NCBI GenBank assembly: GCA_020026155.1
Contig: JAHHQX010000001.1
Location: forward strand, 62,001-126,000
Length of the DNA stretch: 64,000 nt
Origin: Actinobacillus sp.
GTDB lineage: Bacteria > Pseudomonadota > Gammaproteobacteria > Enterobacterales > Pasteurellaceae
Direction of reading: 5' to 3'
Below, one piece after another: positions 8,450 to 15,326 of the stretch. The translations under genes and the position numbers were made by a program. The notes under the pieces were generated by a model. It was not told where the DNA came from. It saw only the letters and a program-made list of their open reading frames with translations, and searched no databases. Position 1 is the first letter of the stretch. Each line of letters starts with the position of its first letter.

Positions 8450-10372
8450 ATGAAAAATGAAGCCACAACAGATTTATGGGTTTTTGAATTATTAAAAGAA
8501 GTTAATTTAGATAAAATATTTGATGCTCAGGGAAGTAAAAATATTGAAATTGATAATGCGTTAAAAACAGCATCAAAAAAAGGAACTGGAAGGGTTGGTA
8601 GACCAGAGTATGTCGGGGTAGTAAAAGACTTTGTTATTATTATTGAAGATAAAGCAAATTTGGATAAACATATTAAAAGAGATAAAGATAATCTAATTGC
8701 TTTAGATACAAAAAGTATTACCGATTTTGCTGTAAATGGTGCGTTACATTATGGTTTACATATTGCTAAGAATACAAATTATAAAAAAATTATTAGCATT
8801 GGCATTAGTGGTAATGAAAAAAATCATAAAATCTCTCCTATTTTTATTAATGAACGAGGAGATTATGAGGAATTGTCTGATCTAGACACGTTTATTTCTT
8901 TCAGTTTAGATAATATTGATGAATATTACACTAGGGAGATTCTGAAAGAAAAAACAAATTCTGAAAAAACAACAGTAGAAATTTTAAGAGATGCTGAAAA
9001 ATTACATAATGATTTAAGAAATTATGGAAATATTGAGGATAAAAATAAACCACTTATCGTTTCAGGTATCTTATTAGCTTTGCGTGAAATTGAACATGGT
9101 TTTTCACTAGAAAATTTAACAGGTGATGATATTGTTACAGATGGGCAAAAAATTTTTAATCAAATTGAAAATAATTTACGTCGTGCTAATGTCGCTCCCG
9201 AAATTAAAAAAGATAAATTGTTAAGCCAATTTTCAATTATCAAAGATAGCACTAAAATAAATACCTTAAATAGTGAATTGGGTAAAACACCAGTTAAGTA
9301 TTTTGCAGAATTTTTATACCAGAACATCTTTCAATCAATCCGATATAATAATTCAGCAGAAGATTATTTGGGTCGTTTTTATGGCGAATTTATGAGTTAT
9401 AGTGGTGGAGATGGTCAAAATTTAGGTATCGTCCTTACTCCAAAACATATCACCGAACTTTTCTGTGATCTACTAGAATTACAACCTACAGATAAAGTAT
9501 TAGATCCTTGTACAGGTACAGCAGGGTTTTTAATTGCAGCAATGCACAATATGGTCAAAAAAGCTAAAACTGAAACAGAAGTTACTAATATAAAAAAACA
9601 TCAGTTATTTGGTATAGAAGAACAGCCTTATATGTTTACAATTGCTACGACAAATATGATTTTGCGAGGAGATGGTAAATCTAATCTTGAGAATAAAGAT
9701 TTCCTAAAAGAAAATCCAAGTAAACTGCAATTAAAAGGGTGTAATGTAGGCATGATGAATCCACCATACTCTATGGGTTCAAAAAGCAATATACATCTTT
9801 ATGAAATTAATTTTATAAAACATTTATTAGAAAGCATTACTGTAGATGGAAAAGTAGCTGTTATCGTTCCTCAATCAACATTTACAGGTAAAACTAAAGA
9901 TGAACAACATTTAAAAGAAGCTATCCTTAATAAACATACTTTAGAGGGGGTGATTACGTTAAATAAAAATACTTTCTATGGTGTGGGAGTTAATCCTTGC
10001 ATTGCAATTTTTACAGCAGGTGTGAAACATCCAAAAGATAAGTTATGTAAATTTATTAATTTTGAAGAAGATGGATATACCGTCGCAAAACATATTGGTT
10101 TAATCGAAACTGTTTTCGCAAAAGATAAAAAACAACATTTATTAGATGTGTGGCTACGAGAGGCAGAATCAACAACAAAATTTTGTGTAAAAACAACAGT
10201 AGAAGCATCAGATGAATGGTTGCATTCTTTCTATTACTTTAATGATGAAATACCGACTGATGATGATTTCCGAAATACAATTGCAGATTATCTTACTTTT
10301 GAAGTCAATATGATTACGCATGGTAAAGGCTATCTTTTTGAAGAAAATTTAGAGGTAGAAAGTAATGACTAA
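8450..10372 (+). CDS. BcgI-like nuclease/N6-adenine methyltransferase fusion (type IIB/IIG)
   Basis: 640 residues from the ATG at 8450 (MKNEATTDLWVFELL), which has AAGG nine bases upstream; an earlier in-frame start overlaps the regulator. Residues about 1-130 look like a PD-(D/E)xK nuclease domain of the HsdR N-terminal kind (PEYVGVVKDFVIIIEDKA). A helical linker precedes an HsdM-type methyltransferase with SAM motif DPCTGTAGFL and catalytic NPPY (MMNPPYSM). Nuclease and methylase in one chain with a separate specificity subunit is the arrangement of BcgI-type enzymes, which cut on both sides of a bipartite site. The gene overlaps the specificity gene by 8 bases. Recognition sequence unknown. 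Confidence 0.87.
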   Translation: MKNEATTDLWVFELLKEVNLDKIFDAQGSKNIEIDNALKTASKKGTGRVGRPEYVGVVKDFVIIIEDKANLDKHIKRDKDNLIALDTKSITDFAVNGALHYGLHIAKNTNYKKIISIGISGNEKNHKISPIFINERGDYEELSDLDTFISFSLDNIDEYYTREILKEKTNSEKTTVEILRDAEKLHNDLRNYGNIEDKNKPLIVSGILLALREIEHGFSLENLTGDDIVTDGQKIFNQIENNLRRANVAPEIKKDKLLSQFSIIKDSTKINTLNSELGKTPVKYFAEFLYQNIFQSIRYNNSAEDYLGRFYGEFMSYSGGDGQNLGIVLTPKHITELFCDLLELQPTDKVLDPCTGTAGFLIAAMHNMVKKAKTETEVTNIKKHQLFGIEEQPYMFTIATTNMILRGDGKSNLENKDFLKENPSKLQLKGCNVGMMNPPYSMGSKSNIHLYEINFIKHLLESITVDGKVAVIVPQSTFTGKTKDEQHLKEAILNKHTLEGVITLNKNTFYGVGVNPCIAIFTAGVKHPKDKLCKFINFEEDGYTVAKHIGLIETVFAKDKKQHLLDVWLREAESTTKFCVKTTVEASDEWLHSFYYFNDEIPTDDDFRNTIADYLTFEVNMITHGKGYLFEENLEVESND

Positions 10373-11453
10373 AGAATTATATTTAACAGATACTGAGTGG
10401 AAATCATTTAAAATAAAAGAAATTTTTAAAATATTTAATACTACTCCGTATCATAAAAAAGATTTAGTTACTAATCATAACAATGGTGTTCAATATATTA
10501 CAAGAAAATCCATAAATAATGGTTTAGAAGATATCGTAGAATATAAAAAAAACACACTAAACCCCAAAAGAACTATTAGTTTTGGTGCGGAAAATACAGA
10601 TTTTTTCTATCATGATCAACCATATATTTGTGGAAATAAAATGTACTATATTTCCCATAAAAAAATAAATAGATATATAGGTAAATTTCTTGTTTCTGCT
10701 TTTCGTAAAAGTATTGAAGGTTGTGGCTTTGGGTATGGTAAAGGACTAACTGGTACTAGGTTAAGTGAAAGGTATATTTCATTACCTATCGACTCTAATT
10801 CAGAACCTAATTGGAAATTCATGGAAGATTATATAAAACAAGAACAAAAGAAAATTTCGGATAGAGTTTTAAATTTTTATAGAAAAAAACTTAATAAAAT
10901 CAATGGTAAATTAAAAGTATTAGAACCCGCTAATAATTCAGATATTCTAATTGACAAAAAATGGGAAGTGCTTAATTTTAAACATGTTTTTTACGACATA
11001 AAACGAGGTAAAAGACTTACTAAAGCAAATCAAATAGATGGTGATACACCTTATATTTCTTCTAGTGCAATTAATAATGGTGTGGATAATTTTATATCCA
11101 ATAGTGCAAAAGTAAGAAAATCTAAAAATTCACTTTCTTTAGCTAATAGCGGAAGTGTTGGGGCGTGTTTTTACCAACCTTATGAACACGTTGTAAGCGA
11201 TCACGCAACAAGCTTAAAATTAAAAAATACGGAAGAAAGCGTTAATTTGTTTGTTGCAACATTGGTAAAAAGATTAGAAGAAAAATATTCATTTAATCGT
11301 GAAATCAATGACAAAAGAATACAGAGAGAAAAATTTGTTTTACCTGTTAAAAATAAAATAACACCTGACTATGACTATATGGGATGGTATGTTCTAACAG
11401 AACAAAAACGACAAATTGATATGATTGTTAAGTATTTGAAAGAAAAATATTAA
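10365..11453 (+). CDS. Restriction-modification specificity subunit (HsdS/BcgI-B type)
   Basis: 362 residues with two target-recognition domains (about 8-135 and 190-320), each followed by a helical spacer. The parallel segments PNWKFMEDYIKQEQKK and PDYDYMGWYVLTEQKRQ mark the ends of the two halves. Motifs such as TPYISSSAINNG and LANSGSVGACFYQPYEHV are typical of S-subunit recognition domains. It sets which DNA sequence the upstream nuclease-methylase binds. The start overlaps the methylase stop (ATGACTAA), indicating one operon. A remnant of another S subunit follows at 11587. Confidence 0.88.
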   Translation: MTKELYLTDTEWKSFKIKEIFKIFNTTPYHKKDLVTNHNNGVQYITRKSINNGLEDIVEYKKNTLNPKRTISFGAENTDFFYHDQPYICGNKMYYISHKKINRYIGKFLVSAFRKSIEGCGFGYGKGLTGTRLSERYISLPIDSNSEPNWKFMEDYIKQEQKKISDRVLNFYRKKLNKINGKLKVLEPANNSDILIDKKWEVLNFKHVFYDIKRGKRLTKANQIDGDTPYISSSAINNGVDNFISNSAKVRKSKNSLSLANSGSVGACFYQPYEHVVSDHATSLKLKNTEESVNLFVATLVKRLEEKYSFNREINDKRIQREKFVLPVKNKITPDYDYMGWYVLTEQKRQIDMIVKYLKEKY

Positions 11454-11463
11454 CCATTTATAA

Positions 11464-11492
11464 AAAAAGCCAACGTAAATGTTGGCTTTTTT
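11464..11492 (+). terminator. Terminator of the restriction-modification operon
   Basis: AAAGCCAAC / GTTGGCTTT stem with a short GTAAAT loop and a T-run, 10 nt after the specificity gene stop. Confidence 0.85.
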
Positions 11493-11586
11493 GTTTAATC
11501 AATCTAAAGGAAAATAAGATTAAAATTTTTTACCATTGATAGCCGTAATTTTCACCTACTATTGTTTTTCTATGGCCTTTAAATGA

Positions 11587-11751
11587 AGTTGCTCCACTAA
11601 ATTTAATGAAACAAGAATGAAAAGACAAATTATAATGTTACCTATTAATGATAAAAATATTCCTTATTTTGAATATATGGAATATAAATCTCTTTATGAA
11701 GAAAAAAGGCAAATTGAATTAATCATTGCACATTTAGAAGAAAAATATTAA
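11587..11751 (+). pseudogene. Remnant of a specificity subunit (last recognition-domain end and helix)
   Basis: The frame reads FNETRMKRQIIMLPIND, then FEYMEYKSLYEEKRQIELII and HLEEKY before the stop. It lines up with the C-terminus of the intact upstream subunit (KRIQREKFVLPV, PDYDYMGWY, EQKRQIDMIVKYLKEKY). A TGA at 11584 closes the frame upstream. Only about 50 codons survive, so this is the tail of a lost or exchanged S gene. Confidence 0.8.
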
Positions 11752-11772
11752 ATATTTGCCTACTCTAGTAGT

Positions 11773-11804
11773 AAGAAACCATTAAAGGAGCGGTTTCTTT
11801 TTTT
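11773..11804 (+). terminator. Terminator near the right end of the transposon
   Basis: AAGAAACC / GGTTTCTT stem (11773-11780, 11792-11799) followed by TTTTT. It follows the specificity-subunit remnant and probably belonged to that gene. Confidence 0.75.
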
Positions 11805-11916
11805 ATGTTCTCTTTTGATTTATATAGATTTTAAAAAGTTATTAAATGAATAAATATTCATAATGGTTAAATTATCTGAAGTAAATGTACTTTATATGGA
11901 GTGTATTCATGATTTT

Positions 11917-11939
11917 GGTGAATTTGGGGGATAATACCG
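11917..11939 (-). repeat. Right terminal inverted repeat of the transposon
   Basis: The minus strand reads CGGTATTATCCCCCAAA, then T, then TCACC; 22 of 23 bases match the left end at 6186-6208. Confidence 0.92.
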
Positions 11940-11947
11940 GGAAAGAG
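11940..11947. repeat. Target-site duplication, right copy (GGAAAGAG)
   Basis: Identical to 6178-6185 and directly adjacent to the right inverted repeat. It is followed by the last 10 bases of the interrupted spacer (11948-11957). Confidence 0.92.
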
Positions 11948-11957
11948 TGTTTGTGGT

Positions 11958-12125
11958 ATTGTAACACAGCAAAATGAGAAAGGGAGTTACAACAAACAGG
12001 TAGCTCACCATTTTGGGAAAAGTATTGTAACACAGCAAAATGAGAAAGGGAGTTACAACGTGCGATCTACATGATATCGAAGGATATGAATTGTAATACA
12101 GCAAAACGAGAAAGGAAGTTACAAC
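11958..12125 (-). CRISPR. CRISPR array, cas-distal segment: 3 repeats, 2 spacers
   Basis: 36-bp repeats at 11958, 12024 and 12090 with two 30-bp spacers, in the same orientation and period as the array at 5536-6165. The first two repeats match the consensus. The repeat at 12090 has three changes (AATACAG, AAACGAG and GGAAGTT variants), which is typical of the old end of an array. With the transposon removed this is simply the continuation of the cas-proximal segment, making 13 repeats and 12 spacers in all. Confidence 0.95.
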
Positions 12126-12412
12126 TTAACATATTCATTATCCTTTATTGCTTCTTCCATTGCTTCTTTAGCGAGTTTCATAAACTCCTCACTATGCATA
12201 GAGGGAAGATCTTTGACTTCTTTTTGAAGATTATTAATTTCATTCATTGTATTTCGGTAGTTAATATCTTCTTTATCTGTAAGATAAATCTAGCTTTTTT
12301 TCTGATAACTTTTTCTCATAATAGGCGTACCAGAATATCCTTTTCTTGTTAAACTTGCGATAATACCTTGGATTACATCAATAAGCACTTCTTTTTCATC
12401 TAATGTAGCCAT
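12119..12412 (-). pseudogene. Small ORF of unknown function with an in-frame amber codon, ending in a CRISPR repeat
   Basis: Starts at the ATG at 12412 behind a strong GAGGAG. It reads MATLDEKEVLIDVIQGII ... RKSYQKKS, meets TAG at 12292-12290 (40 residues), then continues in the same frame (IYLTDKEDINYRNTMNEINN ... KDNEYVKL) to a TAA at 12121-12119. The full frame is 97 sense and amber codons. The last codons lie inside the degenerate CRISPR repeat 12090-12125. Charged, helical and soluble; no family recognised. The TAG may be a recent mutation, or the first 40 codons may be the whole gene. Confidence 0.6.
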
Positions 12413-12458
12413 ATTTTTCTCCTCTGCTTGAAATTTTAGCCCCTAAATCTCTATATAT

Positions 12459-12493
12459 ACTGTAACATGACAAAAGGAGAATGGGGTTCCAAC
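12459..12493 (-). repeat. Degenerate CRISPR repeat upstream of the amber ORF
   Basis: 35 bases alignable to the array repeat with several changes and one deletion; the plus strand begins ACTGTAACATGACAAAAGG and ends GGGGTTCCAAC. On the minus strand it still ends TGTTACAGT, close to the extended -10 of intact repeats, and it lies 46 bases before the ATG at 12412. It could be a promoter remnant. Confidence 0.7.
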
Positions 12494-12512
12494 TTAAAGA
12501 GCGGTTTCTTTT

Positions 12513-12587
12513 CTATTTAATAATTGCTGTATATGCTAAAAATATAAAACAGCATACACCTACTATGATACTGATATAATTAATCAT
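12513..12587 (-). CDS. Tiny one-helix membrane peptide (copy B)
   Basis: 24 residues: a short polar start, one continuous hydrophobic helix with a Cys pair (VGVCCFIF) and the tail LAYTAIIK. The ATG at 12587 has AAAGGTG at the right distance. It is paralogous to the peptide at 12739-12810 (tail LGYTVIKK). Its start overlaps the stop of an upstream 21-codon ORF. Size and shape resemble type I toxin peptides or small membrane regulators. No named family recognised. Confidence 0.6.
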   Translation of the reverse strand: MINYISIIVGVCCFIFLAYTAIIK

Positions 12588-12645
12588 TTTTCACCTTTCT
12601 TTGTAACTTGTTAATATAATCTACCATTCTTTGATTAGAAGTCAT
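12580..12645 (-). CDS. Leader ORF overlapping the tiny membrane peptide
   Basis: 21 residues, highly charged (starts MTSNQRMVDYINKL and ends RKVKND). It overlaps the start of the membrane peptide by 8 bases, so translation may be coupled, as with mok and hok. A diverged equivalent (NRKIDDHINKL) precedes the other membrane peptide but lacks a good start codon. The shared INKL segment suggests it is or was translated. It lies 34 bases downstream of a truncated CRISPR repeat. Confidence 0.45.
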   Translation of the reverse strand: MTSNQRMVDYINKLQRKVKND

Positions 12646-12678
12646 AACTTTAACTGGTTAGTGCGACTATCAAGGTAA

Positions 12679-12706
12679 ATTGTAACACAGCAAAATGAAA
12701 AAGGGA
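12679..12706 (-). repeat. Truncated CRISPR repeat (28 of 36 bases)
   Basis: The plus strand reads ATTGTAACACAGCAAAATGA, then AAAAGGGA, with one mismatch to the array consensus, then diverges. In crRNA orientation the first eight bases are missing but the 3' end with the extended -10 TGTTACAAT is intact. It points at the leader ORF and membrane peptide B, and so could be their promoter. Confidence 0.85.
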
Positions 12707-12738
12707 TGCGGCTAAAAAACAGTTCTTTCAAGAATAGT

Positions 12739-12810
12739 TTATTTTTTAATTACTGTATACCCTAAAAAGAACATACAACCCAAAGCAATTAATATAACTA
12801 AATAACTCAT
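12739..12810 (-). CDS. Tiny one-helix membrane peptide (copy A)
   Basis: 23 residues: MSYLVILIALGCMFFLGY followed by TVIKK, a single hydrophobic helix with a lysine tail. The ATG at 12810 has GAGAGGTGG immediately upstream, a very strong ribosome site for so short a frame. It is paralogous to copy B at 12513-12587 in length, hydrophobic pattern, Cys position and tail. A weak hairpin and T-run follow, before the truncated CRISPR repeat. Function unknown. Confidence 0.6.
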   Translation of the reverse strand: MSYLVILIALGCMFFLGYTVIKK

Positions 12811-13030
12811 TTTCCACCTCTCAATTTTAATTTATTGATATGATCATCTATTTTACGATTTATTAAATAAAGCTAAATTAGATTAAACAACTAATTATTA
12901 CTACCTTATAAAAATAAAAAGGTGGGTATTAACCATCCCAAAAAATTTATTGTAAAATAATTAGAACAAGGTAACACCCGCTATGAAGTCTAAAAAATGC
13001 AACACTCTTATTTTAAAAGAAATAAATTCG

Positions 13031-13327
13031 TTATTTTTTATAAAATTTACAGATACGTTGATCATTTCCTTCATTTGCACAAACTACAATTGCACTCACC
13101 GGCACCTCTTTTTGTTGGTAAAGGTTCATTACCTTAACACTATCGGAACTTATATATTTTGATGATGATGTAAATTCTTTTATATTGCTACAGTCAGTCA
13201 CAAATTCATCTCCACGCTTTGAAATTTCGCAGTGATAGTAATTTTCTTTTTTATGTAAATGGTAGAGTTTGAATCCACCAAAAATTAAGATAATTATAAT
13301 ACCGATAATAATTAAAATCTTTTTCAT
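13031..13327 (-). CDS. Small membrane-anchored protein of unknown function
   Basis: 98 residues. An N-terminal hydrophobic helix (KKILIIIGIIIILIFGGFKL) is followed by about 75 residues with four cysteines (YYHCEIS, TDCSN, VVCAN, RICKF) that could form two disulfides if exported. A 'KVMNLYQQKEVPVSAIVVCA' stretch is the most conserved-looking part. It stands alone, and a weak hairpin with a T-run (about 12904-12940) lies downstream. No family recognised. It is likely real because it begins with a good ATG and has a signal-anchor pattern. Confidence 0.65.
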   Translation of the reverse strand: MKKILIIIGIIIILIFGGFKLYHLHKKENYYHCEISKRGDEFVTDCSNIKEFTSSSKYISSDSVKVMNLYQQKEVPVSAIVVCANEGNDQRICKFYKK

Positions 13328-13662
13328 AGCTGTATTTTAATTCCTATAGTGTTGTAGAGTAATAAATTTATTTAATAGGTTTTATAGGAGAGTTAAATCT
13401 CTATAGAGTAATTTCCCTTTATAAACAACCTATTACGTACTATTTTATAGTTATAAAATCAAAAAATAAAGGAAATTATTGAGCGCTCGGGCTATTAAAT
13501 AAAGGGGGGATAACAGAACTACGGTACCTAGGGTCGGACTCGAACCGTATGATGGCAACATATATTGGAACATGATTACTCCGAATAAGTTAAATCATTT
13601 TGCTAAATTGTCAAATATTTGCTATTTTTTGAACGCAAAAAAATCAATATAAGGGGTTTATT
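13328..13662. other. Gene-free stretch with a possible tRNA 3'-end remnant
   Basis: No credible ORF. At 13523-13549 the minus strand reads GGTTCGAGTCCGACCCTAGG then TACC, which resembles the T-arm and acceptor end of a tRNA, but no anticodon or D arm is visible and the T stem is poor. It may be a footprint of an element that used a tRNA gene. AT-rich sequence and short palindromes make up the rest, including the nfeD promoter region. Confidence 0.35.
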
Positions 13663-14154
13663 TTGTTAGAGAATGTTTATTTTTGGATATGCATTGGTTT
13701 AATTTTGCTGATTTCTGAAATCGTAGTGTCAGGTATTTTTCTAATGTGGTTCGGTCTTGCGGCTTTAGCGATGAGTGCGAGTATTGGACTTTCTACATTA
13801 GGTTTTATTAATCATCCGCTAAGTATTTTAGAAATCATTCTGTTATTTGTGTTCTATTCTTTTATTTTTGTATGGCTTGGGCGCAAGATTTATGGAACTA
13901 AGCCAAATAAAGAGGAGCAGCCTTTAGATTATCTTGTCGGTAAGACGGGAGAGGTAAAACGCATTATCGGATTAAACGATAAAAATGGACAAGTCTTTAC
14001 TGATGTTGAGGCTAGATTGATTGATACGATTTGGATTGTCCATGTTCAAGGTAATTTAAAAGGGCTAGATTTAGCAAGTAAACCGCATATTATTATCACC
14101 AAGACTTATAGAAACTGGGTGGAAGGTGAATTAGTAATTACGACTGATGAATAG
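13663..14154 (+). CDS. NfeD-like membrane protein
   Basis: 163 residues. Two or three N-terminal membrane segments (FWICIGLILLISEIVVSGIF; IILLFVFYSFIFVWLG) are followed by a C-terminal OB-fold domain with the family motif LVGKTGEV and a VTDVEARLIDT-like strand. It starts with TTG at 13663 behind AAGGGG. It sits 9 bp upstream of a stomatin/QmcA-type SPFH gene, the pairing seen in E. coli ybbK-qmcA. NfeD proteins are thought to work with SPFH proteins in membrane quality control; details are uncertain. Confidence 0.85.
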   Translation: MLENVYFWICIGLILLISEIVVSGIFLMWFGLAALAMSASIGLSTLGFINHPLSILEIILLFVFYSFIFVWLGRKIYGTKPNKEEQPLDYLVGKTGEVKRIIGLNDKNGQVFTDVEARLIDTIWIVHVQGNLKGLDLASKPHIIITKTYRNWVEGELVITTDE

Positions 14155-14163
14155 AGGATAAGA

Positions 14164-15168
14164 ATGAATATAGATTTTATAGCTAGCGATAATTTCGGTG
14201 CGATTTTTGTAAGCGTTATTGTTTTATGTTTTGCGATCGCGATTTTAAAATCAATTGTAAAAATTGTCCCTCAATCAGAAGAATGGACAGTGTTACGGTT
14301 AGGGAAATTTGAAAAAATCTTAACGTCAGGAATTCATGTAATCGTACCCTTTATTGAGCGTGTCGATCGCAAGATTTCTACAAAGGAAACTGTTGTAGAG
14401 GTTTCTGATTTAACCGCATTTTCAAAGGATAATGCGAGTGTGAAAGTTAGTGCAAATATTTTCTTTAAAATTGTTGATGCGAAAAAAGCGTGTTATGACG
14501 TGCAGGATTTGCAAAAAACATTAGAAACGATTGTATCGACTAATTTAAGAACTCTTGTTGGTTCGCTTACCGTGGAAGATTTGATGTCAAAACGCGATAC
14601 GATCAACCAAGGGGTGTTAACCATTGTTAATGAGGCGTCGGAACAATGGGGTGTCAAAGTGTTGCGTGTCGAATTACAGAATATGGAATTACCGCAAAAA
14701 TTGACAGAAGCAATGCACCGCCAAATGGAAGCGGATCGTGAAAAACGCCAAGCAATTATTGAGGCAGAAGGGGAACGTCAATCTACGATTGAAAAAGCCG
14801 AGGGTCAAAAACAAGAGGCAATTTTAAAGGCACAAGCTGAAAAAGAACGGGTTGTGTTAGAGGCAGAGGCGGAAAAACAACAATTAATTCTGAAAGCAGA
14901 AGCGGAAAGGCAACAAGCTTTCTTGCAAGCAGAAGCAAAAGAACGTTTAGCTCAAGCGGAGGCAAAATCAGTTGAAATGATTTCAGCCGCGATTAAACAA
15001 GGTGAATTAAGTGCGTTAAATTATGATATTGCCCAAAAATATACCGCTGCTTTACAAGCAATTGGTGCCTCCGAAAATGCAAAAGTCGTATTACTCCCAA
15101 ATGAGTTTTCTAAGCTGAGTGGTTCAATCGCGGGGATAAGCGAGATTTTTCAGGAAATGAAGAAATAA
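14164..15168 (+). CDS. qmcA: SPFH/band 7 protein, QmcA (stomatin) type
   Basis: 334 residues. One N-terminal membrane helix (FVSVIVLCFAIAILKSIVKI), then a band 7 domain (VPQSEEWTVLRLGKFEKIL ... LRTLVGSLTVEDLMSKRDTI) and a long coiled coil from about residue 185 built of repeating EAEGER/KAEAEKQ units. A stomatin-like end follows (KYTAALQAIGASENAKVVLLP). QmcA-type proteins form large ring assemblies at the inner membrane and interact with the FtsH/HflKC system. The coiled coil is a little longer than in E. coli QmcA. It is followed directly by a strong terminator. Confidence 0.9.
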   Translation: MNIDFIASDNFGAIFVSVIVLCFAIAILKSIVKIVPQSEEWTVLRLGKFEKILTSGIHVIVPFIERVDRKISTKETVVEVSDLTAFSKDNASVKVSANIFFKIVDAKKACYDVQDLQKTLETIVSTNLRTLVGSLTVEDLMSKRDTINQGVLTIVNEASEQWGVKVLRVELQNMELPQKLTEAMHRQMEADREKRQAIIEAEGERQSTIEKAEGQKQEAILKAQAEKERVVLEAEAEKQQLILKAEAERQQAFLQAEAKERLAQAEAKSVEMISAAIKQGELSALNYDIAQKYTAALQAIGASENAKVVLLPNEFSKLSGSIAGISEIFQEMKK

Positions 15169-15182
15169 ATTAATTGAATAAG

Positions 15183-15212
15183 AAAAGGTCAACTTAACGG
15201 TTGACCTTTTTT
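15183..15212 (+). terminator. Terminator after qmcA
   Basis: AAAAGGTCAAC / GTTGACCTTTT stem with a short loop and a T-run. Confidence 0.9.
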
Positions 15213-15326
15213 GTTTTTAGTAACCAACATAACCATAATTACTATATTTCGATCAAAATATTAACAATAAATACACAATTTGATTTATAATACCTTAAAG
15301 TGAGTATTTTTATTTAAAATAAAGGA

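Larger units (their letters stand above)
6186..11939. mobile_element. IS1595-type transposon carrying a restriction-modification operon, inserted in a CRISPR spacer
   Basis: 5,754 bp bounded by 23-bp inverted repeats with one mismatch and by an 8-bp direct repeat, the duplication length typical of the IS1595 family. Order of contents: small coiled-coil/winged-helix gene and ISXO2-type transposase (minus), then XRE regulator, BcgI-like nuclease-methyltransferase, specificity subunit and a specificity-subunit remnant (plus). The flanking half-spacers add up to exactly one 30-bp spacer, so insertion occurred inside a CRISPR array. The transposase and both ends look intact, so the element could be active. 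Confidence 0.9.

Noticed and set aside
12071..12352. Plus-strand ORF of 93 codons starting in the CRISPR array
   Set aside because: It runs through a repeat and antisense to the amber-interrupted ORF, which has a better ribosome site.
12494..12523. Guide-like sequence next to the degenerate repeat at 12459 as a regulator of membrane peptide B
   Set aside because: Only about six bases could match near the peptide's promoter, no more than chance in AT-rich DNA.
12949..12977. Another possible degenerate CRISPR repeat (ATTGTAAAATAATTAG...)
   Set aside because: Only the first seven bases and scattered later positions agree; too weak to call.
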